A stretch of 64,000 nt of DNA from Medicago truncatula. Taxonomy: Eukaryota > Streptophyta > Magnoliopsida > Fabales > Fabaceae. Every line of letters starts with the position of its first letter. Within the stretch, counting starts at the first letter, position 1. The translations under genes were made by a program, and so were the position numbers. Below the pieces are notes generated by a model that did not search any database, was not told the origin of the DNA, and worked only from the letters and a program-made list of their open reading frames with translations. Of this stretch, positions 35,104 through 47,850 are shown piece by piece. Where the stretch lies: positions 7,649,501 through 7,713,500 of the forward strand of contig NC_053042.1 in NCBI RefSeq assembly GCF_003473485.1, written 5' to 3'.

Positions 35104-36816
35104 ACCATCGGAATCACGAATGCACATTCATATACCAACTTTATTTTAATCAGGAAAGAAAGAGACATCAACATTACATTTATATTTTGTTAGAAAAAAA
35201 TATATATTTACGCATTTTTTTCAAAATATATTTATACAAGCTAATAAGATAAAAATATTCCTTAAAAAAAAGTAAAATATATTAGCGTCCCTCTAGATCC
35301 GAGGCCTATACGGTCGCTTATCCCAACAATGGTCAAAGGGATATATTAAATACATGTTTTTTTTTTGTTAATTTTTATAAATACCAGCAATCTTCGTTCA
35401 AAAATAAATACTAGCGTTATGCGGTTTCATTTTTTTACAATACTAACGTGTGTAAATTACAAGCAATGTTTTTTATAAAATTTTAATTTTGATTAAAATT
35501 ATAAGTGTAGATGTCTGGATTTTTAAATAGTAACAAACTATGTCTATATTTTACCAAAAATATATTAAATTTTTTTTTTCTTTTCAATAACATCAACAAT
35601 ATAGCTAGCATTTTTAAAAACAAATTTGTTTAAAGATACAACTTGAATACTGAGAAATCAAACAAAAAAAAATCATGTATTCCCTTTGTATATTGTTATA
35701 GAGGTTAATCCTTGAGTTATAATTTCTAAGAAAATGTCTTCAATTTTTTTTTCCTAAGAAAATGTTTATGGACAAAAAACATGTTTATGGAAACAGTTGT
35801 ACCATTAAAGTTTTTCTTTCTTTCTTTCTATTTTTCCCTAATTTTTTCGATTCTATTATGATATTAATTTTCCTTCAAAAAAATCCTATTTATTTGTTAA
35901 TATATTAATGAATATCGGATTTTATCATATATATACAGAAATATACTAATGGATATACTAATAATAAAACAATGAAAAAAATTTCCTTAAATATATAATT
36001 TTTTTAATCATCCTTAAACATATTTTATGTTTCTCTATTTTGACTAAAATTAATTTTTGCTTCACCCTTTTCTAAAATTAGGGTTTTGGACCCTTTATAA
36101 CTTTTGGGACCTTCTCCCTTTTTTTTTAATGACGTGGTAGTATTGTGGCAAATTCGAATAAGATAAAATTGGTCCATGTCATTAGAGATGTTTAAATATA
36201 AACTGATTCAAAATAAAACCTTAAATCTGATTAAAAAATAGTAAACTATACATAGTAAAATTCATTGGATATATTTTTTTTAAGGAATTCATTGGATGTT
36301 TTTGAAAGTATACTTTTTGTAACAATCATTAGATCAGATCATATTGTGCTTTTCATTTTCAAAAGAAAATCAAACCAAATTGAACCGCACGTAAACATTT
36401 TTTATTTTATTTTATTTTATTTTATTAGTGTAATATATTAGATTAATCTATTATTTGTTAATGTTTTAATATTAATTAGTTTTTTTTTACTAAACCACAT
36501 AAAATTATTAAATTTGGATTGTATCATAATCAATTTTTTATTTTAGTCTAAATTGATATATTTTTTTTAATTATGATACAACCCAAAAAACAATTCAAAC
36601 TAAACCACGTAAAATTGGATTGTATTATAATCAATTTTTTTGGAAGTAATCCAAAATAAATTGAATTGTCAATATTTAATTTTTTAGGTCAAATGATTCA
36701 TCCAAATCAAACACTCATACATGCCATTGAATAATATTCGTGCTGTTATTTTTGTAATTTTTTTTAAGTTTATTATTTATTTTATGTCTAAATTCTCTCA
36801 AAAAAATTTTATTTTA
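35104..36816. other. Very AT-rich intergenic DNA
   Basis: Long A and T runs and repeated TTTTATTTTA words. No credible frame on either strand. Confidence 0.4.
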
Positions 36817-37321
36817 TGTCTAAATATGTTTATGGTCCTTATACATATATCATCTTTTCATTTTAGTATCCCTAAAATTTTCCTTTGACCTATGGTCACA
36901 ACAAAATTTTCAACCACCATTTTATGTCCCTATTTTTAAGCCAACTCATACGTAGCCTTTATATTTTTTAATGATATTGGGCAAAAATCTGTAGAATATT
37001 ATAAAAGTCCCTAAAAAAAAATTATAATTTCTAATAAAACTGAAATTGAATAAGGATTTTTAACCGCAAAAAATATAAAAATTCATATTTGATTTATGTT
37101 TGTTCAAAAATTCTAATTATTTTTGTTAGAGATTATTACAATATTATAAACTTTTATGCAAAGTTTTATTCAAAATTATGAATTTTACGTACGAGTTTAC
37201 TTAAAAGGAAAGACTAAAAGTAAAGATGAAAAACATTTGAGACTAAAATTTGAAGAATTTTTTTTATAGGGACTAAAACAAAATTTGATATATCTATAGG
37301 GATCAAAAATATATTTAACCC
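36817..37321. mobile_element. MULE-type miniature element (505 bp), 9-bp TSD
   Basis: The left end TGTCTAAATATGTTTATGGTCC pairs with the complement of the right end GGATCAAAAATATATTTAACCC over about 65 bases with mismatches. The 9-bp repeat TTTATTTTA lies at 36808-36816 and 37322-37330. The target is low-complexity, so the repeat is less telling than in other copies. It resembles, but is not the same as, the 7.9/25-kb family. Non-coding. Confidence 0.65.
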
Positions 37322-37330
37322 TTTATTTTA

Positions 37331-39400
37331 ATTATTTAATATTAATATTTTTTTTTCTATAAAACGATAGATTTGTAACCCTAAATTCCGATTACCTCAA
37401 ATCATCGAGATCTCGATTATCTTCTTTATCCTTCGTGCAAGCTTCGACATATTTTATTTCGCCATCACTGTCCTTTGCCTACACACACTGTCGTCCCGTC
37501 CTAATTGGCACACACACATTCATTTTCATTTTGTGCAATCTGTTCGCAATCCATCCTCCATATAGGAAGATTGCGCAAAATGAAAACGAGCTATGCGCGA
37601 TCATCTATTCCAATCATGCCTACCGCCACATGTTCATTTTGTTTTTTTGCGAAATAATTTTTTTATAAACATATTAATTTACAAATCACCATTTCTTTTT
37701 GTTTTTATGAATTCTCATGATATTGTTTTCGTTTATCATGTTGTAGGTATGAAATTTTCGCCATTTAACTAGGATTAATCTTTTTCGGATAATCTGATGG
37801 GCACATACGGTGGTTTTTCCTCTTCCGACCAATTTTTTTTTTCATACGAAAGAGTTAAAGATCGATCTCATTCCTCTTGCTAAAGGTTCAATTCTTTTAC
37901 TACTTAGTAAAAAAAAATCTTTTACCACTTGAATTAATCTACTGTTGATATGAGTCATCATTTTTATCAAAATGTTTATATGGAAATAATTTGACTAATA
38001 AATTTTTTACATTTTGTCATAAATTTTGCGATTCTATTATGTTATTTATGTTAACATATTTATGAATTTCAGATTTCATTTCATTTTTTGACTAAATATT
38101 TTATTTTATTATCTTTTTGAAAGGAAATATTTTATTTTATTATATATTCATAAATAAATAAATAGGTAGAATTGTATTTAATATTTTATTTTATTATATA
38201 TTTCATTTCGTACATTTTTTTTTTGTGATGGTCGGGTTCGAACCCCGGATCTTGTATATTTTATGTATTGTCTCTACCAACTGAGCTAAGCTCCCGATGA
38301 CTCGTACATATTTATTTATGAATAGATAATAAAATAAAATATTTTCTTTTAAAAATATTAATAAAGTAAAATATTTAGTCAAAAATGAAATGAAATCTGA
38401 TATTCATAAAGATATTAACATAAATATCATAATAGAATCGTAAAATTTATTACAAAATGGAACAACTTTACTAGTCAAATTATTATTATTATTTTTTTTT
38501 TGAAAGGAAATATTTTATTTTATTATATATTCGTAACTAAATATATATGAATCAATGAATACATTCATGTAAATCACGTGAATCGGTGATAGAGAAGTGA
38601 TTCCATGGAGGCGTGACGTGTGAAAACGCGTTTACCTACTACCGTGAAAATGCAATAGTCAAACTTATTTGACTTCTCATTATGGGTGTTCAAACAAATA
38701 AAGTACTTATAATCTAGAGCATCAAATTAAATTAAAAAATTAAAACAAAGAAAAAGAAAACAAGGCGCAAAATAAGGAAAATAAAAAATTGTATCCCTAT
38801 CCTAATGAAGCTGACACGCTAAAGTTCTTTATTTATAAAATCCCCAATTTACCCCTATAGCATTTTTCCTTATGAATTTACGAATAAACAAAAAGACTCT
38901 GATTTTAAACAACGTGAGACAATTTATTCTCTACATTAAGTTGTAAGGACTATATTGGTTATAAGCGATATAATTCATGAACTAATTTGCTAGTAAATAA
39001 TATAATTTATGAACTAATTTATCGTCAAATGATATAATTCAAATACTTGCTGTTAAGTTATGAAAATGATTAAATTGTTCGATGTAGTTAATACGAGGGT
39101 CAAATTTGCATATTCACAAATTTTAGTACTATTTTTTTGTTATTGAAAAATGTTTAGGTGAATTGAGTCACAAAAGTTTACTAGTTCCAAAACACGCTTT
39201 AAGGCTCGTAGAACTATAAGGGCGAATAAGTGATTTGCTTTCCCTAGTATATTCCACCATCCGGATGGTGAAAATTGGTTCCCGACGACTCATGAATGAT
39301 TTAACTCCTTATCAACGAAGTAATCTCAAAGGTAAATTTCCAAACCTAGGGGCAAAAAAGTGATTTAATCCCCTCTATATATATCACCATCCAGACACAG
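37331..39400. other. Intergenic DNA upstream of bZIP
   Basis: At 37380-37670 the DNA is richer in C and has a 77-codon plus frame (37435-37668, HCRPVLIGTHTFIFILCNLF) with no recognised family. It could be a decayed exon. A pair of long AT-rich inverted segments (about 38040-38180 and 38310-38530, with ATTTTATTTTATTATATATT words) flanks the SINE at 38220. Confidence 0.3.
38220..38302 (-). repeat. tRNA-derived SINE
   Basis: The minus strand reads GAGCTTAGCTCAGTTGGTAG (A box), then CCGGGGTTCGAACCCGACC (B box), then an A-run. Box order, spacing and tail are those of a SINE. It lacks a tRNA 3' half, so it is not a tRNA gene. Confidence 0.75.
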
Positions 39401-39484
39401 TTCGACACTTTTTCAACCACTGATGATGTTCTTCTTCTTCCATTCTCTTCTTCACCACCGTTGGATTTTTCTGCTGATGTAAGC

Positions 39485-39491
<7 letters not shown>

Positions 39492-39528
<37 letters not shown>
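39492..39528. repeat. (CT)18 microsatellite in the bZIP leader
   Basis: A pure CT run in the probable 5' UTR, just after a donor-like GATGTAAGC. GA/CT runs are the binding sites of BPC factors such as the one encoded at 23249-24435. The link is an inference. Confidence 0.9.
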
Positions 39529-39530
<2 letters not shown>

Positions 39531-39776
39531 GCTTCCTCTACAAGATTAATTAGTGACAAGTCTTTATCATTTTGCAAGATAGGGTTTTCAATTTTCTTTA
39601 ACCTTTTAATCATTTTTCAACTCTTAACTATGACCAGGTGCATAATCTACTGTAATTAGTGCAGCCCATCATCAATAATTTGCAGTTTGAGGTTTGATTC
39701 ATATTTATTCTTGATTATTTGCTTAATTATTGTGGTTTTGAGCTGAAAGATTAGTGCTTGTTAAGTGTTTGAATTA

Positions 39777-42709
39777 ATGCATGAACGAATGGAGCGTTTT
39801 GATCAGAAAAAAGTTCATGCATTTGGTTCTCCAAAACCCCCAATTCAATTGAATCCTATGCCTATTAATCAAATTAATCAAATGGGTTTTCCTGAAAATC
39901 ACAAAAGTTCTGGTTTTGGTATTCCACCTTCATACCCTAACCCTAATACCAGTTTATCACCTAAACCATCATCTCCTTATCCCCAATTTATGCCTCCACA
40001 ATCTCAAACTCATTCCAGGTCTTTGTCACAACCTACTTTTTTATCTCTTGATTCCTTTTCTTTGCCACCATTGAGTCCTTCCCCTTCCCCTTCCCCTTAT
40101 CATTTAAGTTCTAACCCCTTTTCGGAATCGGGTTCGAAAGATGTTTCTATGGAGGATGGCTTGGGTTTTGGTGCCCATCATGTACCTTCGCCTAACCGCG
40201 GTCATGCTGTTCAACATGGTCATTGTCTTCCGCCTCGTAAAGGGCATAGGCGGTCTAGCAGTGATTCTCCTTTAGGGATATCAGAATTTGTTAACTCTGA
40301 GCCTCAGCTGGTGACACCTCAGCTGGTGAGTGTCAGTGATCGTCGGAATTTGGTGTCTGGAGGAGAGAAACCTGGTTATGAGAAGCCGATTCAGTTGGTG
40401 TTGAAGGATAGGGACTGTGTTGATGGGTTTAGAGGAGAGAGTTTCGATGGGAGGAAAGAGAATGTTGGAGCTGAAATGGATGATTTGTTTAGTGCTTACA
40501 TGAATTTGGAGAATATGCACAATATGAGTTTTTCGGGTATGGAAGATAGCAGAACCAGTGGTTCGAAGACGGTTGAAAGCAGTGATAATGAAGCTGAGAG
40601 TCGTGTAAATGTGAAAGGAATAGGTGCTAAGGGTGCGAGTTCAAGCTGTTCGGATGAGAGAAGGGAAGGAGTCAAGAGGAGTTCTAATGGAGATATTGCT
40701 CCCAGTGGTCGACATAGGAGAAGTTACTCATTGGATAGTTCCATTGAAAATTTTAATATTGAAGATCATAAGCTTCCTCCTTTACAAGGTCGACCTGGTC
40801 AACACTCGCCTAGCAATTCAATGGATGGTAGTAAAACACCAGAAATCAGCATGGAGTTTGGAAATGGTGAATTCAGCTCACAGGAGATGAAGAAAATAAT
40901 GGAAAATGATAAACTTGCTGAAATTGCTGCGGCTGATCCCAAGCGTGCAAAGAGGTAAGAATTGTCTGTTCATTTCCCATATTTCCGTGTCTTTCTTTTG
41001 GAAAAAACATGAAAAAGTAAAACTTTAATAATGACTTATCATAAATGTTGAATTCTCTTCTAGGATTTTGGCTAATCGTCAATCAGCTGCTCGCTCAAAG
41101 GAGCGGAAGATGAAATACATTTCTGAATTGGAGCAGAAGGTCCAAACTCTTCAGACCGAAACTACTACATTGTCTACTCAGTTTACGAAATTACAGGTGC
41201 GTATCATCTTAGTTGAAATGATGTTCCTTTTTCATAAGTTTGCGAATTATATTTGATTTCCATATATCATGTATGCTGCTATTAATTCCTTCATTCTTTA
41301 CTTTTTTATTGCACTTGTCTACAGATGGATCATCAAGAGGCTAAAAGTGAGAATAAAGAGTACAAATTGAGGCTTCAATCCTTGGAACAACAGTCCCAAC
41401 TGAAAGATGGTATGCATGTGCTTATTCCTTTTACTTTATGTTCTAGTTAGCTGATATCTGTTTTAACTTATTCCTATGCGAAGTGCAAACTATTTTTTTT
41501 GGAATTGATAATTGTTATTTTTTTTTTTTGTATAGAAATAACTTGCATATATGATCGTGCTCAAAGATATCTGATTTTCTATATTTAGATGGATTTCATG
41601 TGGAATAACACTATTTAGCATATACTGTATGACAAATTTTGGTGTTTGAATATAGTAATTCAAATTTTGGTTTTTGATCCAATCTTGTTCAATGATCTCT
41701 GCGCAACTGCACCTTTTAAATCTTCCTGCCTGACATAGTACTTTTGGTTTTTGGAACCCAAGTACCGTATTGTTCTGAATCTCTTGGTTGCATGTTATAA
41801 CCTCTTTAAAACTGCATATACAAACTGTTTGAATGTAATATGGTTTTAGACTTATGTCGTGTACAATAGCAACAACAATAACCAAGCCTTAGTCTACCTT
41901 TTGGGATCAGCTTTATAGATCAAATGACATCATAATTCTCCATTTAGTATCATGTATTTATTAAGTTCAGTGATAAACTTTACCTTCAGTGTTGTCAATT
42001 GCAGCGGAAAGTAGTGGGTTGTCCAATTCCGCTATGCTACAGTGCTACTATAGCTGCTGTTTGACAGGAGAATATGCTAAATAGCGTATGACAGAACAAT
42101 AACAAACTAAAACAATTTATTTAAATTCTGCTATGCTATAGTGTAGGTATTTGACAACATTGTTTACCTTTAAGTTGCATTATACACCATCCCTTCTTCA
42201 GAAGCTCTTTATCAGCATTTTTCATCACTAGATTTCATTATCAATGCATTATACACTTTAAGTTGCATCATTCTAAGACACTAGTAACATATTTTTTGAT
42301 CTTGTTTCTATATATCTTCATGCCACCACCATCCCTTCTTCAGAAGCACTGTAATTCCTTGATTTTGTGCTGCAATTGATTATCTTCACTGGGCCAAATA
42401 TTTAGCTATGTATTCATTTGTGTTCCTATTTTCGCAGCTTTGAATGAGACTTTGAATGCTGAAGTCCGGCGCTTAAGACGCACTGTAGCAGATCTAGGCG
42501 GAGAGTCTACCCTCTCAGGTCTCATGGTTCGACAGCTTGCTATTAACCAACAGATGTTCCAGCCGCAGCATCAGCAGCCAAACCAGCTTAGAAATTTCCA
42601 GCCGCAAAACAGCGTATCTCAGGAAGAAACACAGACTCAGTCGCAGCAGCATATTCAACGCAATCATGAATTCCAATCGAAGCATCAGAATGGCAAAACC
42701 ACTGCCTAA
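39777..42709 (+). CDS. Group I bZIP transcription factor (bZIP29/30, VIP1/RF2-like)
   Basis: Nuclear DNA-binding regulator of the plant group I class, linked to development and osmotic or wall signals. Exons 39777-40954, 41064-41196, 41325-41409 and 42438-42709, all GT..AG, sum to 1668 nt, giving 555 aa. The start is the first ATG ([10 protein letters not shown]); an open frame 12 bases longer would need GTG. Residues 1-130 are proline/serine-rich. A conserved block near 235 reads [25 protein letters not shown] is a likely 14-3-3/kinase site. The basic region [20 protein letters not shown] (about 390-409) contains the group I lysine ([12 protein letters not shown], where most bZIPs have arginine). 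Leucine zipper heptads continue across exons 2-4 ([15 protein letters not shown]). The C-terminus is glutamine-rich. The long third intron holds a hAT-like element and a SINE piece. Confidence 0.96.
41870..41925 (-). repeat. SINE 3' end in bZIP intron 3
   Basis: The minus strand reads CTGATCCCAAAAGGTAGACT then AAGGCTTGGTTATTGTTGTTG, a diverged relative of the SINE 3' end at 22775-22835. Confidence 0.45.
41987..42162. mobile_element. hAT-type miniature element (176 bp), exact 8-bp TSD
   Basis: Ends CAGTGTTGTCAA / TTGACAACATTG. The exact 8-bp repeat TTTACCTT lies at 41979-41986 and 42163-42170. Internal CTATGCTATAGTG and GCTACTATAGC words match repeats in the BPC first intron. Located in bZIP intron 3. 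A shortened copy is at 45843-45892. Confidence 0.8.
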
Positions 42710-43808
42710 TGTTTGCTCTTGATTCAAGTTCTTGACTAAATATATTCTTTGAATTGGAGCTGGTGGCTTATAATCAGTTGTATGTATATAAGCAGTGAAC
42801 TACATACATCAGTTTGCCTATATAGGGCTGTTCATTATCTTTAGACTTTAGTTAAAAAAATAATTCGTTCTAAATACTTCATTCTCCCATGTGTCCTGGG
42901 AAGGATTTTTTTCATGTTAGTCTACCTTTTGGTCATTGGTCATATTATGAACACAACCTCGGTGTTGTCATACTGAAGTTTTAAACATTTTTAAGTATTG
43001 GTCCATGGTGTACCATTTATGAAGGTGTTGTCATATTAGAATTTGACATAAAATCCCGTTTCATATTGCATGCCCCCACATCTGTTTCTACAAGGCCCCT
43101 CAAGTTGTATCGGAAGTAAACTTCGATGCATGTTTTCTTCCTGTCAATACCCGACTGGAATCCAACTTCCGGCAGTGCTTATTTTTTAATGACTGTATGA
43201 CTTTTGATAGCATTATTAAAACCCCTATTTGTCGATGCTACGTCTAGATGGCTTAGAGGTTTATGTTTTTGGCAGTTTGTGTTTTTTAAAGGTCAGAATG
43301 TATATTAAAGAAGACACCTTCTGTACCAAAAAAAGAGAACATCTTCAATAACAAACTTTTTAGTAGGTTTGTAGACTGTAGTAATAAAAGTCTAGGTGTT
43401 GTTAATAATCTCAACTTTTGGTTTTGACCCAATTTGATTATAACGTGCAAAGTGGATTTGGTGTGCATGATAGAGACGAAAAATATTTCAATAGCACAAA
43501 TTTGAAGGATTTGCCAAAATATTGCAAGACCATTAGACTCCGTCAATACAAAGTTAACATTTTATGTGTGTAAACTAGATATACTCTGCAACTCGTGTGC
43601 AGCTAATCTCTCGAACCAGATAGAATTGTAGTAACAGGTGGCAAAATTCTTCCGAATACATATAAGATGAAGCATATTAGTTATTACAAGTCTCTTTTAA
43701 TCACAGTATATACCTTCCCAAATTACTAATGAACCCATTATCAATTGATCTAGAAATACAAACTTTGAGGCATGCAAATAACATAACTAACTGTCAATAG
43801 TACACATC
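42710..43808. other. bZIP 3' flank meeting P450 copy 1 3' flank
   Basis: The bZIP 3' UTR probably covers the first 250 bases. Segments here have diverged copies elsewhere: 42990-43200 resembles 46035-46210; 43430-43510 resembles 48205-48290; 43590-43808 resembles 55255-55494. No gene lies between. Confidence 0.6.
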
Positions 43809-45457
43809 CTATGTTTTTCTTTTCATAGGAACAAGGTGAAGATCAATTTTCTTATGCATAGTTATTCCTGGTTTAACTTGTGTATCCAGCACTTGTTCCT
43901 TGTCAAAACCATGAGGCAGATTCCAATCAAAAGATTGAAGAAGATTAGCAAGTGTAAGCTCAACAGTGACCACTCCCATGTTCATTGCAGGACACATTCT
44001 TCTTCCACTTCCAAATGGAATCAACTCAAAATTCTTCCCTTTAAAATCCACTGAACTTATAATGAACCTTTCAGGATAAAACTCTTCAGGGTCATTCCAA
44101 TTCTCAGGATCCCTTGCTATGGCCCATGCATTAACATAGACTAGAGTTTTTGGTTTAATCTCATAACCATCTATGTTACAACTTTCTATTGTTTCTCTTG
44201 GCAATAGTAATGGTGATGGAGGGAATAATCTTAATGTCTCTTTCACTACTGATTTAAGATAAGGAAGCTTTTCAATATCATCTTCATTTATAAAATCTTT
44301 GTCTTCATATAAGTTTCTGATTTCCATTTGAACCTTGTTCATCACTCTTGGATTGTTCATCAATGCTGTCATAGCCCAAACCACTACTGCTGAACTTGTG
44401 TCTGTTCCTGCAATAAAGATGTTCTGCATATAATATATAATATATGCATATGTTTAGTTAACATCATAAACTTAACTATTGATCATCTTGTTTAATAAAG
44501 CATCAAAAGTTTCATTCATCATACCATAAGCACAGCTTTGACGTGGTCAAGAGTAAGATCAAAAGAGAGTGAGTTATCATTCATCATCTGCAAAAATATA
44601 TCAATGATATCTGCAACTTCTTGCTCCTTGGTTTTAGGCTTTGTTGAATTATCCATGTGGTCATCAATGACTTGTTGGTATATCAAATCCAACTCCTTGA
44701 ACTTTTTATCAAGCCTCCCAAGAGTTCCTTTGATTCTATCAACCCAACCTAACAATGGAAAATGATCAGAAAAGTAAAACTCAGTTAACAAAGCCTGTGC
44801 TTCATTAAGCAAAACTTGCAATCTACTTCTTCTTTCTCCACTTCCCAATTCAACTTCTTCCTCATAATCAAAAACATATTTTTTCCCAAAAGCTATCTTA
44901 CATATAATTGCATTTGTGAAAGATATCAATATTTCACTCAAGTTTACACCTTTTTCATCACCATCATACTGTGACAGCTTTTGAATCAATTCAGCCACTT
45001 CATTTTCTCTAATAGGCCTAAAAGAATGTAGACTTTTAGGGCTAAAGAGGTGAAGAGCACAAAGCTTTTTCATATCTCTCCAATAAGAGCTATAAGGTGC
45101 AAAACCCAAATCTAAACCATTGTAAGACAATTTTCTTAGTCCAAGAAAAGATGGTCTACTTGCAAATTTAAGGTCGTGAGTTTTCAACACTTGTTCTGCC
45201 ATTTTTGCTGAGGAAACAACTAAGGTTGGTATGTATCCAAGTTTCAAAGACATGATAGGTCCATAGTGTTTGGAGAGTTGCCATAAGGAGTGATGTGGGG
45301 ATGAAGGGTCAAGCTGGTGTAAATTTCCAATTAGAGGAAGTGGTTTTGGACCTGGTGGAGTTGATGATGCTCTTCTAGTATTCTTTATTTTGTGGATGTG
45401 TATAATGAATAGAATTAAGATTGGCAAGAGAGAAAGAAGCACAAGATCAATCTCCAT
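43809..45457 (-). CDS. Cytochrome P450, CYP83-like, copy 1 (515 aa)
   Basis: ER-bound haem monooxygenase of the CYP71 clan. Exons 45457-44525 and 44423-43809, with a phase-0 intron of 101 bp ahead of NIFIAGTDTSS. Signal anchor at residues 4-22, hinge TPPGPKPLPLIGNL (33-46), I-helix AGTDTSS (316-322), ExxR as ETLR (373-376), PERF (428-431) and haem loop PFGSGRRMCPA with Cys455. The last haem-loop residue is A where most P450s have G; CPAM is also seen in Arabidopsis CYP83A1/B1, which supports a CYP83 call. CYP83s of Brassicales oxidise aldoximes; the legume substrate is unknown. The start MEIDLVLL is chosen over an upstream in-frame ATG at 45562 because it gives a normal anchor. Intact. First of three same-strand copies. 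Confidence 0.93.
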
Positions 45458-46572
45458 GACTCTCAAAATGATTCTACAAAGACTCTCAAAAATATAAAGA
45501 AAACAAGTGTAGGCATGGGGGCCCATTGTGAGCATAATGAGAATGAAAGATTCCATTGTCATAAATTTTTACACGTAACGTAACACACACCTTTAATAGA
45601 AAAATAGACACCTCAATTTCGCTCGTGTTCGGGTCGTACTCTCGATCGCTTGTTTTACCGAGTAACATCTGATTGAGACGTAATTTCGGATCAACTTTTT
45701 TCAGTCAAGTGAACAATTTTAAGATGTCTATTGAACAACCATCACTTAACGATCGATTGTCTCTTACGTTTCATTCACCCATCTTTATTATTTCTCTTCT
45801 CTTTCTAGCAAACATCAATGAATCAATGATATATCTTACCTTCAGTGTTGTTCAAATTTCACCATGCAATAATGCTGCTATTTGACAACATTGTTTACGT
45901 ATAAATCTCTGTGGTTTGACCATCTTTCGGTTTGTCAATCTCCCTTAATGTTCTTACGACAATTTTTTGTTGCCTCCTAGCCTTTATCACCAGTTTTCAT
46001 CACTAGGTTTGGTCATATTATCATTGATATTTTAAACTTGTTTTTAATGTATGGTCCACGGTGGACCATTTATGAACACATTGTCATATTAGAATTTGCC
46101 ATCCCCCCATACTGTGGCTTAAACAACAAACACGTTTTTATCACCCATGCTTCTCAAATCCTACTGGAAACTTCCGGTAGCGCTTTTTACATGTTTTGAG
46201 TGATGCAGGGGGGACATGATTTCCATGTTTATATTTAGTTTGCCTAAAATAGTTTAAATATACCCGAGAGCGTTTAAATGAGATGGAACAAGTCTTTCTA
46301 GCTTAACCAAGATTATGGGTTCAAATCCAGCCTTGGACATGCAACAGTCTGAAAACTCGTAGGAGAGCTTGCCACCTATTTACCCGATTTAAAAAAAAAA
46401 AAAGGTTTAAATATCTATTTGCCCCCTTACCCTTACTTTATTTTAAAAGTTTAATTTGGTTTTCAACTTTAAAACGGGTAAATCGGTCTCTTAATTTATT
46501 TTAAAAAGTTAAGTTTTCTTTAACTTAAAATTGATCAATTTGATAATTTCAAAACGAGTCAATTCAGTTTCG
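45458..46572. other. P450 copy 1 upstream DNA with bZIP-flank echo
   Basis: 45843-46210 is a diverged, shortened copy of bZIP intron 3 and the 3' flank (41987-43200). Shared words include TTTTCATCACTAG, GGTCCACGGTGGACCATTTA versus GGTCCATGGTGTACCATTTA, GTCATATTAGAATTTG and AACTTCCGGTAG versus AACTTCCGGCAG. The coding exon between is absent. A SINE-like piece with an A-tail follows at about 46285-46405. Confidence 0.6.
46285..46405 (+). repeat. SINE-like element with A-tail
   Basis: Shows TCTAGCTTAACCAAG (weak A box), ATGGGTTCAAATCCAG (B box) and a downstream A12 run. The order and tail fit a SINE. Confidence 0.5.
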
Positions 46573-47850
46573 GGTAAACAACCATTTTGGTCTTTCACCT
46601 TGCACCTCACTGTTAATAGTCGACTCAGATACAATGTAAAATAGTCCCTCAATGTTTATATCCATTAGCCAGTTTAATCATTGACGTTAAAATTGGCCGT
46701 TAAATGCTGACAAGGATGTGTAACATGGATCTGGAGACCAAAATGAAAATAAACTGTTTGAAATTAACACAAATAAATCTCTAAATTCTGAATTCCCACC
46801 ATCTTTTGTTACTTAATGTTGTCCATTATTTTTACTCAAACTTGGAGCTAATTAAGAGACATGGTCTGGTCATGATTTTGATTTTCTGAGATTTTGAAAT
46901 TGTGCAGAGAATGAGAAATGAAACAGAACAGACTCAAAGTGTGGAAATGTGTTTTTTTTAGGTAGTAGAGTTGTAGTTGGTTATGTTCTATGTCGTGTTT
47001 TCTTTGATCTTGTTGTTTCAGATTTTTTTCTAAGAAAAACTATTTTAAAAAAAATATCATTTTTGTCATTTTTAAGTGTTTGTTTAAGATTTTTGAAAAA
47101 ATTATTTTAGCTCTAAATTGAAAAGTTATTAGGATTAACTTTTCTCAAAATCTATTTTTTTCCAAAAACAAGAAGGCAGGACATTTACAAGTTAAAACTC
47201 ATTTTTTTTAAAGTGATTTTTTTTTTGGCAAGTTTTAAAAGTGATTTTTATGGATAGTAAACAAACAAAAATATCTTCAGATTTTTATAAAACCTATAAA
47301 AAAATCTCTAAATCCTTTTAATATAAAATGTATTTTTTTTAAGCCGAAACAAACCTTTTTTTTTTATATATATACATATACAGTGAGTTCTAGTCAATAA
47401 ACTACTTGACAAAAAATAAAGATGGGAACCGTGAAATATTCTTTTGCTTTCTTCCTTTTCTGTAATTGGATCTCTTTGCTTTGTTATTCTCTTTGGGTTT
47501 CACATGCTCCTTTTGTAACCTATCTTTCCATTCTGCTTCTTCATTTAGGGATTATGTGTGTTAATTTGGTATTGGTTTGGAATTTGGGAGTATGCTCCTC
47601 CTTCGATGATCTCTGGTGTCAATTTACGTGGACTAATTTATCTTTTTCAAAAAAAATAAAAAATAGTTCACTTTTATTTTGGTCCTTAGATCCATGTCAC
47701 ATATCCTTGACTGTCAAATTTAAACGTCAAGGATTAAATTGGTTAACAGAAGTATACATCCAAAAACTATTTTACATTTTATCCTGAGTCAATGACCATA
47801 ATGACAATGAGATATTAAATCAGAGATCAAAATGGTTGTTTCCTCCATTT
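46573..47850. mobile_element. Long-TIR non-autonomous element (about 1.28 kb)
   Basis: Left arm 46573-46775 and right arm about 47660-47850 are diverged inverted repeats of nearly 190 bases: AAACAACCATTTTGGTC against its complement near 47826, and the words ATGTAAAATAGT, TTTAATC.TTGACGTT and GGATCTG/AAGGACCAAAAT in matching order. Such long arms suggest a MULE. No clean target repeat was found. The interior has a 121-codon plus frame (47422-47787) of hydrophobic residues without a known motif, partly overlapping the right arm. Possible captured DNA. Confidence 0.6.

Noticed and set aside
37435-37668. 77-codon plus-strand frame as a gene
   Set aside because: No conserved motif or clear splice context; kept only as a remark in the intergenic entry.
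38220-38302. tRNA gene because of perfect A and B boxes
   Set aside because: No acceptor stem or 3' half; an A-run follows, so it is a SINE.
39765-39776. Longer bZIP start giving four extra residues
   Set aside because: The codon there is GTG; the first ATG is at 39777 and fits a normal plant start.
45458-45562. Upstream in-frame ATG for P450 copy 1
   Set aside because: It would add 35 residues before the signal anchor; copies 2 and 3 begin directly at the anchor.
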